From positions 1-6,084 of the forward strand of contig DYKH01000271.1 in NCBI GenBank assembly GCA_020722685.1: 6,084 bases of DNA. The letters are read 5' to 3'. Position 1 is the first letter of the stretch; each line of letters begins with the position of its first letter. The position numbers were made by a program, and so were the translations under genes. Below, in pieces: positions 1 through 6,084 of the stretch. Source of the DNA: Caldithrix sp. (GTDB taxonomy: Bacteria; KSB1; UBA2214; DYKH01). The notes under the pieces were generated by a model. That model made no database searches. It was not told where the DNA came from and was given only the letters and a program-made list of their open reading frames with translations.

Positions 1-274
1 GAGGCCCTTGCGTGTAAGTGTTAGCGACTGGATCATAGATTCCAATGTAGTCGGAGTTACATGGTACAAGGCAGACTTTTCCGTTGGGCATGAGAACGCC
101 ACCGGCAAAAGCGCCATCAGTGCTAGTTGCGAGAGGCCCTTGCGTGTAAGTGTTAGCGACTGGATCATAGATTCCAACGTAGTCGGAAGTATGTGGTACA
201 AGGCAGACTTTTCCGTTCGGCATGAGAACGCCACCGTAAAAGGCATTATCAGCGATAACCGCGAGAGGCCCTTG
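1..274 (-). repeat. 132-bp tandem repeats encoding kelch-like propeller blades
   Basis: Two full 132-bp units occupy 1-132 and 133-264, and a third partial similarity begins at 265 (gaggcccttg again) before fading. By hand alignment the two units differ at 17 of 132 positions (about 87% identity) with no gaps, and the first 45 positions are identical. In protein register the units are 274-143 and 142-11 and share 36 of 44 residues. The array continues past the left edge. The repeat is part of the coding sequence and is not a non-coding element. Confidence 0.95.
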
Positions 275-586
275 GACATAAGTCGCCAGAGAGCCCACAT
301 CACCCTGGTTGCACCAGGATTGGAGCCATTGCGGAGTGGTGGAAAAGTCAATGAGATGAGAGGTAGTCGCGGCGGTCCAATCAGGACATGCAATAGATGG
401 CTGGCTAAACGTACCATTGACAGTCAATGGACCATCTACAACACCGCCGCTTTTACGTAGGGCTCCTGCGTCATGGTGCGGGTTTGTCTGTGGTTCGATA
501 CCCTGGGCTGCAATAGCAACAACGACTACCAGAAGAGTTAGGACAAAAAGGACGGTGTTATCGCTCAAACGCATTCGTCTGGTCAT
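1..586 (-). CDS. Tail-fibre-like protein with kelch-like beta-propeller repeats, C-terminus outside window
   Basis: Starts at ATG 584-586, overlapping the previous stop as ATGA, and stays open through 195 codons to the left edge. Residues 11-27 (TVLFVLTLLVVVVAIAA) are strongly hydrophobic after a basic N-terminus (MTRRMR), giving a signal peptide or anchor with a plausible A-I-A cleavage site at 24-26. Residues 42-60 (ALRKSGGVVDGPLTVNGTF) match the 'K.GG.M.G.LT.NG' motif often found in phage tail fibres. A Trp/Cys-containing segment (66-100) follows. Then come two 44-residue repeats (105-148 and 149-192) and the first residues of a third. Each repeat runs GGVLMPNGKVCLVP, SDY(V/I)GIYDPVANTYT, a kelch-like blade pattern expected to build a beta-propeller. 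A receptor-binding or adhesin role fits the motif and context. The N-terminal signal is unusual for a virion fibre, so an exported, host-surface protein is the alternative. The number of blades cannot be known from this window. Confidence 0.88.
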   Translation of the reverse strand, partial: MTRRMRLSDNTVLFVLTLLVVVVAIAAQGIEPQTNPHHDAGALRKSGGVVDGPLTVNGTFSQPSIACPDWTAATTSHLIDFSTTPQWLQSWCNQGDVGSLATYVQGPLAVIADNAFYGGVLMPNGKVCLVPHTSDYVGIYDPVANTYTQGPLATSTDGAFAGGVLMPNGKVCLVPCNSDYIGIYDPVANTYTQGP

Positions 587-1086
587 GGCAGTACCCCCTG
601 TTCAATAGTCAGAGAAAGTGAATCGGTGCTGGCATAGGCAACCGTCACGTTTGCCCCCCAAGGACGTAGAATCGAGTCCCCCGCTTGAACTTCGATACCC
701 AAACCAGGAGTTGCAGTTGTTCCAACGGTTACGTAAGCACTCTCGGTAGCGTGGTGATTCTGAATAATCAGATACGCCCGGGAAGCCGGAGCAGTGATAA
801 TACCCGGAGTGGCCTGGCAGATAACATTGGTGATTGTTGGTGTGGCCAGAGGGACGTCCATTGTCTGGATTGTTCCAGAGATCGTTGTGGTGGAGGATGC
901 CGATGTTGCTGACTGTAGAACACCATTTCCGTCAATGGCAACTGGTTTCCAGGAACTGGACGCGTTGTCCCACCCGAGCATAGCCCCAGTGGGTACATTG
1001 ATATGCTGGGGGTCAGGCCACGCGTCCAAACCCGCGACAATCAGGCAGGCCATAATCAACCAGGGAACGAGATACTTGATTTTCAT
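583..1086 (-). CDS. Small exported-type phage protein with beta-rich structural domain, function unknown
   Basis: A 167-residue protein starting at ATG 1084-1086 and ending in TGA 583-585. An in-frame extension upstream is possible, but this start has a strong AAAGGAG site six bases away and an ATGA overlap with the giant gene. Residues 1-22 form a signal-peptide-like segment: MKIK, a hydrophobic run YLVPWLIMACLIVAGL, then a possible cleavage after DA (21-22). IMAC is a weak, probably accidental lipobox because the hydrophobic run continues past the Cys. The mature part begins with GAMLGWD...WKPVAIDGNGVLQ (34-58), followed by a Ser/Thr-rich linker (59-72). A beta-rich body (about 85-165) contains RAYLIIQNHHATESAYVTVG (103-122), PGLGIEVQAGDSI and a final SLSLTIEQG. 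The 'R..L.IQN......YV..G...G..L.AG' pattern is typical of small phage structural or decoration domains. I do not recognise a named family. A role as virion accessory or exported surface protein is inferred. Confidence 0.85.
   Translation of the reverse strand: MKIKYLVPWLIMACLIVAGLDAWPDPQHINVPTGAMLGWDNASSSWKPVAIDGNGVLQSATSASSTTTISGTIQTMDVPLATPTITNVICQATPGIITAPASRAYLIIQNHHATESAYVTVGTTATPGLGIEVQAGDSILRPWGANVTVAYASTDSLSLTIEQGVLP
594..599 (-). promoter_or_regulatory. Ribosome binding site for the kelch-repeat protein
   Basis: On the minus strand AGGGGG lies seven bases before ATG 586, within the last codons of the small exported protein. A second ATG four codons later (572-574) has no comparable site, so 586 is preferred. 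The ATGA overlap at 583-586 again suggests coupled translation. Confidence 0.75.
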
Positions 1087-4000
1087 TCGATTCTCCTTTG
1101 TTTCAATGCCAGGGCTTCCAGAAGTTTCTGGAGGGCAACCGTTTTCTTCTCGCCGTGTGCTCTTTGGTATTCTACCATATAGCGATGAAGTTCTCCGGCG
1201 CCGGCAGTTCCGTTGACTTGCTGGATGTAGTTCATGATCTGACGACCCGCGAGTTGCGGATTTCGGCTTATGGCCTGGAGATGTGCGTCGGACAGTTCGC
1301 CGCCTTCGCAGCACCGGGCAAGGGCATCATTGACAAGTTCTTGGGCTCCGCCAGCCGGGAGCGCTCCGTTTTCCGTCATTACCTGCCCGGCCTTTCCCAG
1401 GATGATATCCACGCCACGGCGGCGAATGGCGTTTGTCCGGTCAATAGATTCCGTGAGCCATTGCTGACGATCTTTGATGCCAGCGTCAGAATACCGGATG
1501 AACCGGCCCAACGTCGGGCGGGCCAATAATGGAAATTGTGTTACATCAGACAGATACTCCAGAATTTTATTTTCCGTGGTTCCCCTGGGATTCCGAATAC
1601 TGGGGTTTGGTGCCTCGAACGGAATTCGGATGATATTGTTGAGAGGCCCACCAAAGCCTTGGTTAAACAGGTAGTAAGAAGTCAGAGCTTTTGCGATGCT
1701 TCCCCATTCCCCTGCGTCGATCATATCTTTTTGAACTACGTCCATACCCCGGTAGTCGTCTCGGGGGGATCGACCTGCGGCTAAGTCTTTCAGGTCAACG
1801 GCCAGCTTCAAAATTGGATTGAGACTGGGGAGTGTTCCGTGGGTGGATTCCAAACCTTGTTGGATGGCAATGGACTTGGGAAATTCCGGGTCAAAGAGAG
1901 CGAGTCCGGCATTCATGAAGAGCGCACCCATAACTTGTCCTTGAGGATCAAGAGGGATTGTCGCATAGGCGGCCTTACCATCTGACGTCAGGCCAAAGGG
2001 AAGGATCAGATAAGACATGAGTTGGTAGAGCGGAATTCTCCGAAACAACTGCTGCCATTTCTTGTCCTCATTTCCGAGAGTCACATCCAACGCACCGGAC
2101 AAGGCCAAAAGAGCAAACATTCGGAGCGGGGATTGAGTAATAACGGTTTTTGCAAAATACTCGAACGGTCGTTCTTTGGCGGCTGCGATGCTTCCTCGGG
2201 TTCCCTGAATAAAGGCATTTAGGAAGAGAATGATCTGGCCTAATGCCGGAGCCATTTTTCCCTTACGCAGGAGCATAGGAGTTCCGGCCTGGGTTCGAAC
2301 AAGTTGGAGTTTCTCATCCATTGTCAATTTATTCATCCCAGGCTGATTCAGGTACTCCCATGCGGCGGACTTACTTGCGGCTTCTGTCGTGCGGACAACA
2401 TTACCAACAGTCCATTTCAGCGTGTTGTAGAGATATGATGCATGGGCAGCCATCGCTCCCAGCATCCCGTGGACTTTCGCTAGCTGTGGTTTGGTGTTTC
2501 CCACTATCTGGAGATGGCGGTCCAGAGCTTCCGCATTGTGGTCGATATCATAGTAACTTGTCATAGACGAAATCAGAAGACGATGCTGGAACAGGTCTTT
2601 GATTCGTTGGCTATCAATCTTTCCACGGAAAGCGTAGTTGAAAGCATCAGGAAGCGCTTGGACAAAATTTACGGGGATTTTCCAGATAGCCGACCATCCG
2701 GGTAGGTTTCGCATGGAGTTAAACAGGTCTCTGATCGGATTAACAAGACCGAATCCAACGGAGAATGCGGTCATCCATGACGCCAGATAAGATGAGCCGG
2801 GAATGGAGAGGGCCCCATAGGCCGGTCCATTGATAGCGTCCATCAGTTCTTTTGCTACGTAGTAAGTGACAGTCTGGCCGCCTTTCTCCGTAACACGGAC
2901 TGGTTCAGCCCACACGGGGACTTTGGCAAACTTGTTTTTGGGATCTTCGCGGATCACCCATTCATTGGCTTTCGTTACTGGGTCCGTGAAATACTTGGCT
3001 CCGGCTTCGAGCAATGTACGAATACCCCGGTTTTTTTCGAGAACCGCGTGCATCAGAAGATCGTGGCTGATCGTGGCGGCTAGTGGGTCCACCACGTCCG
3101 CGATAGTCCCTAACTGTTTTAGGATAGCTTTGCCTGCGTTGCTTCCCGATTGTTTCGCGGATTTGTACGCGAGATGCCGGGCAACGGCGAATGTGACATA
3201 ATCGGGAGAAGTTACCATCAATTCGTGGAGTTTTTGGGAAATCAAACCTTCGTCTAATAACGGGTTGAGAATAAAACGAACGCGTTCCCGGTGGTACTCT
3301 TCCTGCAATCGGTTAAGTGTTTCGATAGCGTCGGCACCAATGGCAGCAGTCAATTCCGCCATGCCTTTCTCAGCATCCGCGTAGCTGAGAGCGCCGGGAT
3401 TCCACAATTTAACCTCACGACGAGCCAGGGTTTCATCCCACAGTTCGTCGAATATCTGCTTGGCTCGGGTCTTTCGTTCTGTCGCAGAAATCCGTCCCAT
3501 CGCCACTTCGCCATCTGCTTCCGCATCAGCGATCGCTTTTATGGTTTGTCGTCGGTTTTCGATATCCGCGTGGCTTCCAACTTCAAAGGTTTCTGTTCGC
3601 TTTCGCGTTGTCAGAATCCTGCGAAACAACTGGTATTGACTGCGCTGTTTCTGGGTCACTCCGGCGGCATCCAGTTTTTCCCCGTAGATATTTGACAAAA
3701 CACGGGTCATGTGAAACTGTCGGTCCGTCGAGGCCATAAGTTGGTTGTCCTGAGAATTCACCAGTTTTATGTACTCGTTCCTCGGCATGATCGGGCGCAA
3801 TCGCAACATCCAGGTAGCTCGGGTGTCCAGGACGTTCGTGGCGAATTTTTCCCACCACGTAGAACGGGCACCGATGGAAGCAAGATGCGCGGTCTTTTCG
3901 GCTTCCGACGCACGTGCGAACATGTCCGAAACATGCTGTCGTATATTCAGGGGAGTGTCCAGGGTATTTACGAAGTCCCGGATTTTCGGTTCTGTGGCCA

Positions 4001-6084
4001 AGAAGTCCTGCCAAAGTTGATAGAGCTTCATCCCCTGATACGGAAAACCATCCGGCCGGTTGAGAAACATGGCCACGGCGGTTGCGACTCGTTCGTCCCG
4101 GCTACGTGATGGGAGCTTGATGCTCGCGGGAGACCAGAAATTCCAAATTTTGTCAAGCTCAATGTCGAGCTGATTGCCTTTCTTCACTTTGGCACGGACG
4201 TTTTGCATGAACGTCCGCAAGGGGATAAATGGTTTAAGACCCATTTCCTGGAGAACTTCTGGTTTTGTCAGGTCAATCGCGTGTCCGATTTCATGCGCGA
4301 GAATTCGGAAAGCCCGATCCGGGTTTTCAGCGAACAAGTCCCAAGTGAGTTTGACACCACCGGCTTTGGACAGAAGGCCAGAGTGCCAAAACGCAAACGC
4401 GCTATGTTCTTTTCCTTTTGCGATGGCTTGTTCTATGACTTTGATAGGACCACCCAGAAAAACCTTGCGTTGATCTGGTGTCATCTCGGAGTATTTCTTC
4501 GTAACGGGTGCGAACAAACGCCACAACGCCCGAATCATCTGGGGTGATTCTGGCGCACCGGGCTGTCTGATATACGTATCAAGTGATGGGTGTGTCGTGT
4601 AGATATATGAATAGGGCATGTTCTGGATGGCCACGCCTCCGGCGTCTAACTGTACGGTAGCGGTTTGTTTGGCATCATCCGCTGAAATGATCTTGGCTCC
4701 CAGAAGTTCTACAGCGGCAGGACCACTAACTTGATGTATGTAAGGATTCCCTGATGTTAAAACAGATACACGAGATCCGGTTGTAAGAGTTCCGGCGGGC
4801 TGCGTCTCGGCAAGCATGGGGCGGATTCTTTCTTTATACGCCGCGATCGGATTGCCCGATGTGTTGTCATCTTCACCCAGGAACACTTCCTCGGATAGTT
4901 TTTTCTGTATTTCTTCTTCTGTGGGAATGTCGTAGTTTGTCTGTATGTAGGCTTCGGCGAACTTGGCCACATCTTCGTCAGACTCAAACGTTTGCCCCGA
5001 TGAATCCATGGCCTTCTCGATGTCGTTTTTGACGGTAATGGGCACAACGGCTGCGTAACCGTTGCTGCTTTCCGCCAACGCCTGGCCTCGGGGTTTCATC
5101 TCCGTTTCCTCGAATACCCTGGCCTGAACACTGTTCATCCCGGCCATACCGGCACCGAGGACGCCGCCCATGGCGCCCGCCCGGACAACCTGCCCCGCAT
5201 GGTAAAGCGCGTTCTCCCAAGACATTTCCCTGTCAAGCAAAGGCCGATGGGATTTGTCGGTAGCATAGAGTTCATCCAGAATGGCATTGGTCGTAATGTC
5301 TAGGACTTCGGTGGTGGCCTCGCCTGCGGCCTCTTTGATGGATGCGCGAATGAGGGCACTTAATACCCCCCGGCTGAGATCCATCGCTTCACCTAATGTG
5401 ATGGCTTCGCCGACGGCTTCTGCTGTGCCGGACAGAGCACCGATACCGGCAGCGGCTTCCGGGGAATACCCGGCTTGTTTGGCTTGCCGATATTTGTTGC
5501 CATACGCCCGAGCGCCCATGGATACCGCGCTGAGAAACCAAGAACCAGACAGGACTTCCGGGATTTTCACCATCAATTCTGAGCCAACATCGAAGGCGAA
5601 TTTTCCAATAGAACCGAACTGCTGACGAATCGGGTAGGCTTCTCGTTGGTAGCTTTCCCCAGCTTCTGCCAAAACATTTCCCGCTTCATCAACAGGCGAA
5701 GAAATCCCTAGCTGGTTTTCCAGGAGTTCTCCACCGGATTGCAATACGCCGCCAGCACCAGACATAATTCCGCCAATAGCGTTCTTCCCCATCGCTTCGG
5801 CTGTCTCTAAGATGCCTGCGGGCTCAGTTGATGGCTCCGGTTCCGTGAACATCGGCGTTTGCCGGGGCGGCGGCTCATTGGTAATCGAACGGCTGGTAAT
5901 CGGGTTATCCGGCATGGATAAGTTTGCCAGAACGTTCTGCTGTTCATCGGGATGCAGCATCTGGAAATCGGGGTTTTGCCCGAGGAACCGGGTCAATTCT
6001 TCGGGTTTTGAGAGATTCACCAGAACATTCTGCTTCTCGTCCTCCTGGAGAACTTGAAAGTTTGGATCTTGCTCCAGAAAGGAT
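1083..6084 (-). CDS. Giant phage polyvalent / internal virion (ejection-type) protein with zincin metallopeptidase and LPD38-like domains, 5' end outside window
   Basis: The frame is open for 1666 complete codons and ends in TGA at 1083-1085. GTG at 6018-6020 is the first possible start inside the window, but in-frame codons continue upstream to the edge and encode a copy of the repeat that follows, so the real start lies outside. Residues below count from that GTG. Two 31-residue repeats (the first upstream of residue 1, the second about 12-42) lead into a Pro-rich linker (47-68). Gly/Ala-rich helical segments follow at 77-100, 160-240 and 280-300, then a small beta-rich stretch (411-475). 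A zincin domain carries HEIGHAID at 576-583, with E643 as candidate third zinc ligand. A helical middle (690-1010) contains WNPGALS and LLDEGLIS. The LPD38-like region (about 1080-1290) has LVNPIRD and LFLNAFIQG, followed by hydrophobic stretches and a charged helical tail. Proteins of this architecture occur in tailed phages and are thought to be packaged and delivered with the DNA. That role is inferred here, and the peptidase target is unknown. Confidence 0.88.
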   Translation of the reverse strand, partial: SFLEQDPNFQVLQEDEKQNVLVNLSKPEELTRFLGQNPDFQMLHPDEQQNVLANLSMPDNPITSRSITNEPPPRQTPMFTEPEPSTEPAGILETAEAMGKNAIGGIMSGAGGVLQSGGELLENQLGISSPVDEAGNVLAEAGESYQREAYPIRQQFGSIGKFAFDVGSELMVKIPEVLSGSWFLSAVSMGARAYGNKYRQAKQAGYSPEAAAGIGALSGTAEAVGEAITLGEAMDLSRGVLSALIRASIKEAAGEATTEVLDITTNAILDELYATDKSHRPLLDREMSWENALYHAGQVVRAGAMGGVLGAGMAGMNSVQARVFEETEMKPRGQALAESSNGYAAVVPITVKNDIEKAMDSSGQTFESDEDVAKFAEAYIQTNYDIPTEEEIQKKLSEEVFLGEDDNTSGNPIAAYKERIRPMLAETQPAGTLTTGSRVSVLTSGNPYIHQVSGPAAVELLGAKIISADDAKQTATVQLDAGGVAIQNMPYSYIYTTHPSLDTYIRQPGAPESPQMIRALWRLFAPVTKKYSEMTPDQRKVFLGGPIKVIEQAIAKGKEHSAFAFWHSGLLSKAGGVKLTWDLFAENPDRAFRILAHEIGHAIDLTKPEVLQEMGLKPFIPLRTFMQNVRAKVKKGNQLDIELDKIWNFWSPASIKLPSRSRDERVATAVAMFLNRPDGFPYQGMKLYQLWQDFLATEPKIRDFVNTLDTPLNIRQHVSDMFARASEAEKTAHLASIGARSTWWEKFATNVLDTRATWMLRLRPIMPRNEYIKLVNSQDNQLMASTDRQFHMTRVLSNIYGEKLDAAGVTQKQRSQYQLFRRILTTRKRTETFEVGSHADIENRRQTIKAIADAEADGEVAMGRISATERKTRAKQIFDELWDETLARREVKLWNPGALSYADAEKGMAELTAAIGADAIETLNRLQEEYHRERVRFILNPLLDEGLISQKLHELMVTSPDYVTFAVARHLAYKSAKQSGSNAGKAILKQLGTIADVVDPLAATISHDLLMHAVLEKNRGIRTLLEAGAKYFTDPVTKANEWVIREDPKNKFAKVPVWAEPVRVTEKGGQTVTYYVAKELMDAINGPAYGALSIPGSSYLASWMTAFSVGFGLVNPIRDLFNSMRNLPGWSAIWKIPVNFVQALPDAFNYAFRGKIDSQRIKDLFQHRLLISSMTSYYDIDHNAEALDRHLQIVGNTKPQLAKVHGMLGAMAAHASYLYNTLKWTVGNVVRTTEAASKSAAWEYLNQPGMNKLTMDEKLQLVRTQAGTPMLLRKGKMAPALGQIILFLNAFIQGTRGSIAAAKERPFEYFAKTVITQSPLRMFALLALSGALDVTLGNEDKKWQQLFRRIPLYQLMSYLILPFGLTSDGKAAYATIPLDPQGQVMGALFMNAGLALFDPEFPKSIAIQQGLESTHGTLPSLNPILKLAVDLKDLAAGRSPRDDYRGMDVVQKDMIDAGEWGSIAKALTSYYLFNQGFGGPLNNIIRIPFEAPNPSIRNPRGTTENKILEYLSDVTQFPLLARPTLGRFIRYSDAGIKDRQQWLTESIDRTNAIRRRGVDIILGKAGQVMTENGALPAGGAQELVNDALARCCEGGELSDAHLQAISRNPQLAGRQIMNYIQQVNGTAGAGELHRYMVEYQRAHGEKKTVALQKLLEALALKQRRIE
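1093..1099 (-). promoter_or_regulatory. Ribosome binding site for the small exported protein
   Basis: On the minus strand AAAGGAG lies six bases before ATG 1086, inside the last codons of the giant gene. It supports this start over longer in-frame options. Together with the ATGA overlap at 1083-1086 it indicates translational coupling. Confidence 0.85.
2151..2783 (-). other. LPD38-like (large polyvalent protein-associated) region
   Basis: Residues about 1080-1290 of the giant protein (counted from GTG 6020). The region opens with a segment around LVNPIRDLFNSMRN (1092-1105), matching the 'NP.(R)D..N..R' style of the LPD38 family. After about 100 helical residues comes RTTEAASKSAAWEYL (1210-1224), then MDEKLQLVRTQAGTPMLLRKG and the near-diagnostic LFLNAFIQGTRG (1265-1276). 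A preceding short segment (1036-1063, VPVWAEPV to AKELMDAI) resembles the beta hairpin usually found just before it. LPD38 is described from large phage proteins, and its biochemical role is not established. The hydrophobic pieces at 1258-1272, 1298-1312 and 1330-1345 could contact membrane during ejection, which is inference. Confidence 0.72.
3951..4508 (-). other. Zincin-like metallopeptidase domain inside the giant protein
   Basis: Residues about 505-690 of the giant protein (counted from GTG 6020). HEIGHAID at 576-583 (bases 4272-4295) fits the HExxH zinc-binding helix, with H576 and H580 as ligands and E577 as catalytic base. About 60 residues later, RDERVATAVAMFLNRP supplies E643 as a plausible third ligand, in the 'E..A.A..FL..P' setting seen in phage polyvalent metallopeptidases. 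All key residues are present, so the domain is probably active. Possible roles are processing of virion proteins, passage through the cell envelope, or cleavage of a host protein. The sequence does not choose between these. The domain limits are approximate. Confidence 0.8.
5895..6080 (-). repeat. Two tandem 93-nt / 31-residue repeats at the in-window N-terminus of the giant protein
   Basis: Copy 1 is encoded by 6080-5988 and copy 2 by 5987-5895, exactly 93 nt apart in the same frame. Copy 1 begins FLEQDPNFQVLQ and copy 2 begins FLGQNPDFQMLH. Both go on to a DEKQNVL or DEQQNVL motif and then NLS-x-P. By hand about 17 of 31 residues are identical, with most identities in the first 24. More copies may lie beyond the right edge, since the codon before copy 1 is still in frame. 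Short 'FL..NP.F..L...EQ..VL' units are common near the N-termini of large phage ejection-type proteins and may be packing or docking units. The repeat shows that GTG 6020 sits inside a repeat and is not the start. Confidence 0.85.

Noticed and set aside
1..274. Possible variable region of a diversity-generating retroelement
   Set aside because: Differences between units are not restricted to adenines, and no reverse transcriptase or template repeat is visible in the window. Ordinary repeat divergence or recombination explains them.
1..274. CRISPR-like or non-coding satellite array
   Set aside because: The period is 132 bp, there are no spacers, and the units are in frame and encode a conserved blade pattern.
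304..318. Perfect six-base inverted repeat cctggt/accagg with a three-base loop
   Set aside because: It is short, has no T-run on either strand and lies inside the coding sequence of the kelch protein, so it is not a terminator.
8..460. Plus-strand open frame of 150 codons containing an internal repeat
   Set aside because: Its repeat is the antisense of the kelch-repeat array. The minus-strand frame has an RBS, ATGA overlap, a hydrophobic N-terminus and a recognisable fold pattern; the plus frame has none of these.
1045..1056. Lipobox (IMAC) in the small exported protein
   Set aside because: Position -2 is Met, and the hydrophobic run continues for six residues after the Cys, so a standard signal peptide or anchor is more likely.
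583..1314. Longer 243-residue version of the small exported protein
   Set aside because: The extra 76 residues are Arg/Ser-rich, overlap the giant gene out of frame and have no good RBS. ATG 1086 has AAAGGAG and begins a clean signal-like segment.
3583..4014. Minus-strand open frame within the giant gene in another frame (also 4757-5047 and 4984-5220)
   Set aside because: The compositions are odd (His/Arg/Pro-rich), no recognisable motifs appear, and each is fully contained in a well-supported coding frame.

Overview
The window looks like a piece of a tailed bacteriophage or prophage genome. It holds one densely packed block of three genes, all read on the minus strand, and no intergenic DNA. 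The evidence for a phage is the content: a very large multidomain protein of the type found in phage virions and called 'polyvalent' (LPD38-type region plus a zincin metallopeptidase motif), a small beta-rich protein that looks like a phage structural accessory, and a protein with a tail-fibre-like motif followed by kelch-like beta-propeller repeats. Strong Shine-Dalgarno sites and ATGA overlaps point to a bacterial host. Nothing in the sequence identifies the host.

Layout in the direction of transcription, from right to left. (1) 6084 to 1083: a giant open frame that enters from the right edge with no stop, so its true start lies outside the window. Its first residues are two copies of a 31-residue repeat, followed by glycine-rich helical segments, a metallopeptidase domain with HEIGH, a long helical middle, an LPD38-like region and a helical tail. 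(2) 1086 to 583: a 167-residue protein with an N-terminal signal-like segment and a beta-rich body. (3) 586 to 1, running off the left edge: at least 195 residues, with a hydrophobic N-terminus, a tail-fibre-type motif, and two nearly identical 44-residue kelch-like repeats plus the start of a third.

Both junctions are ATGA overlaps, where the TGA stop of one gene shares bases with the ATG of the next. Each downstream start has a good ribosome binding site inside the end of the previous gene, so the three are probably co-transcribed and translationally coupled. The likely reading is an internal or ejected virion protein followed by surface or adhesion proteins. The export-type N-termini on the two small proteins do not fit a simple tail-fibre story and are the main puzzle.

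The plus strand shows no convincing gene. I see no tRNA, CRISPR array, insertion sequence, attachment site or factor-independent terminator. The function calls rest on motifs recognised by eye; no database search was run.
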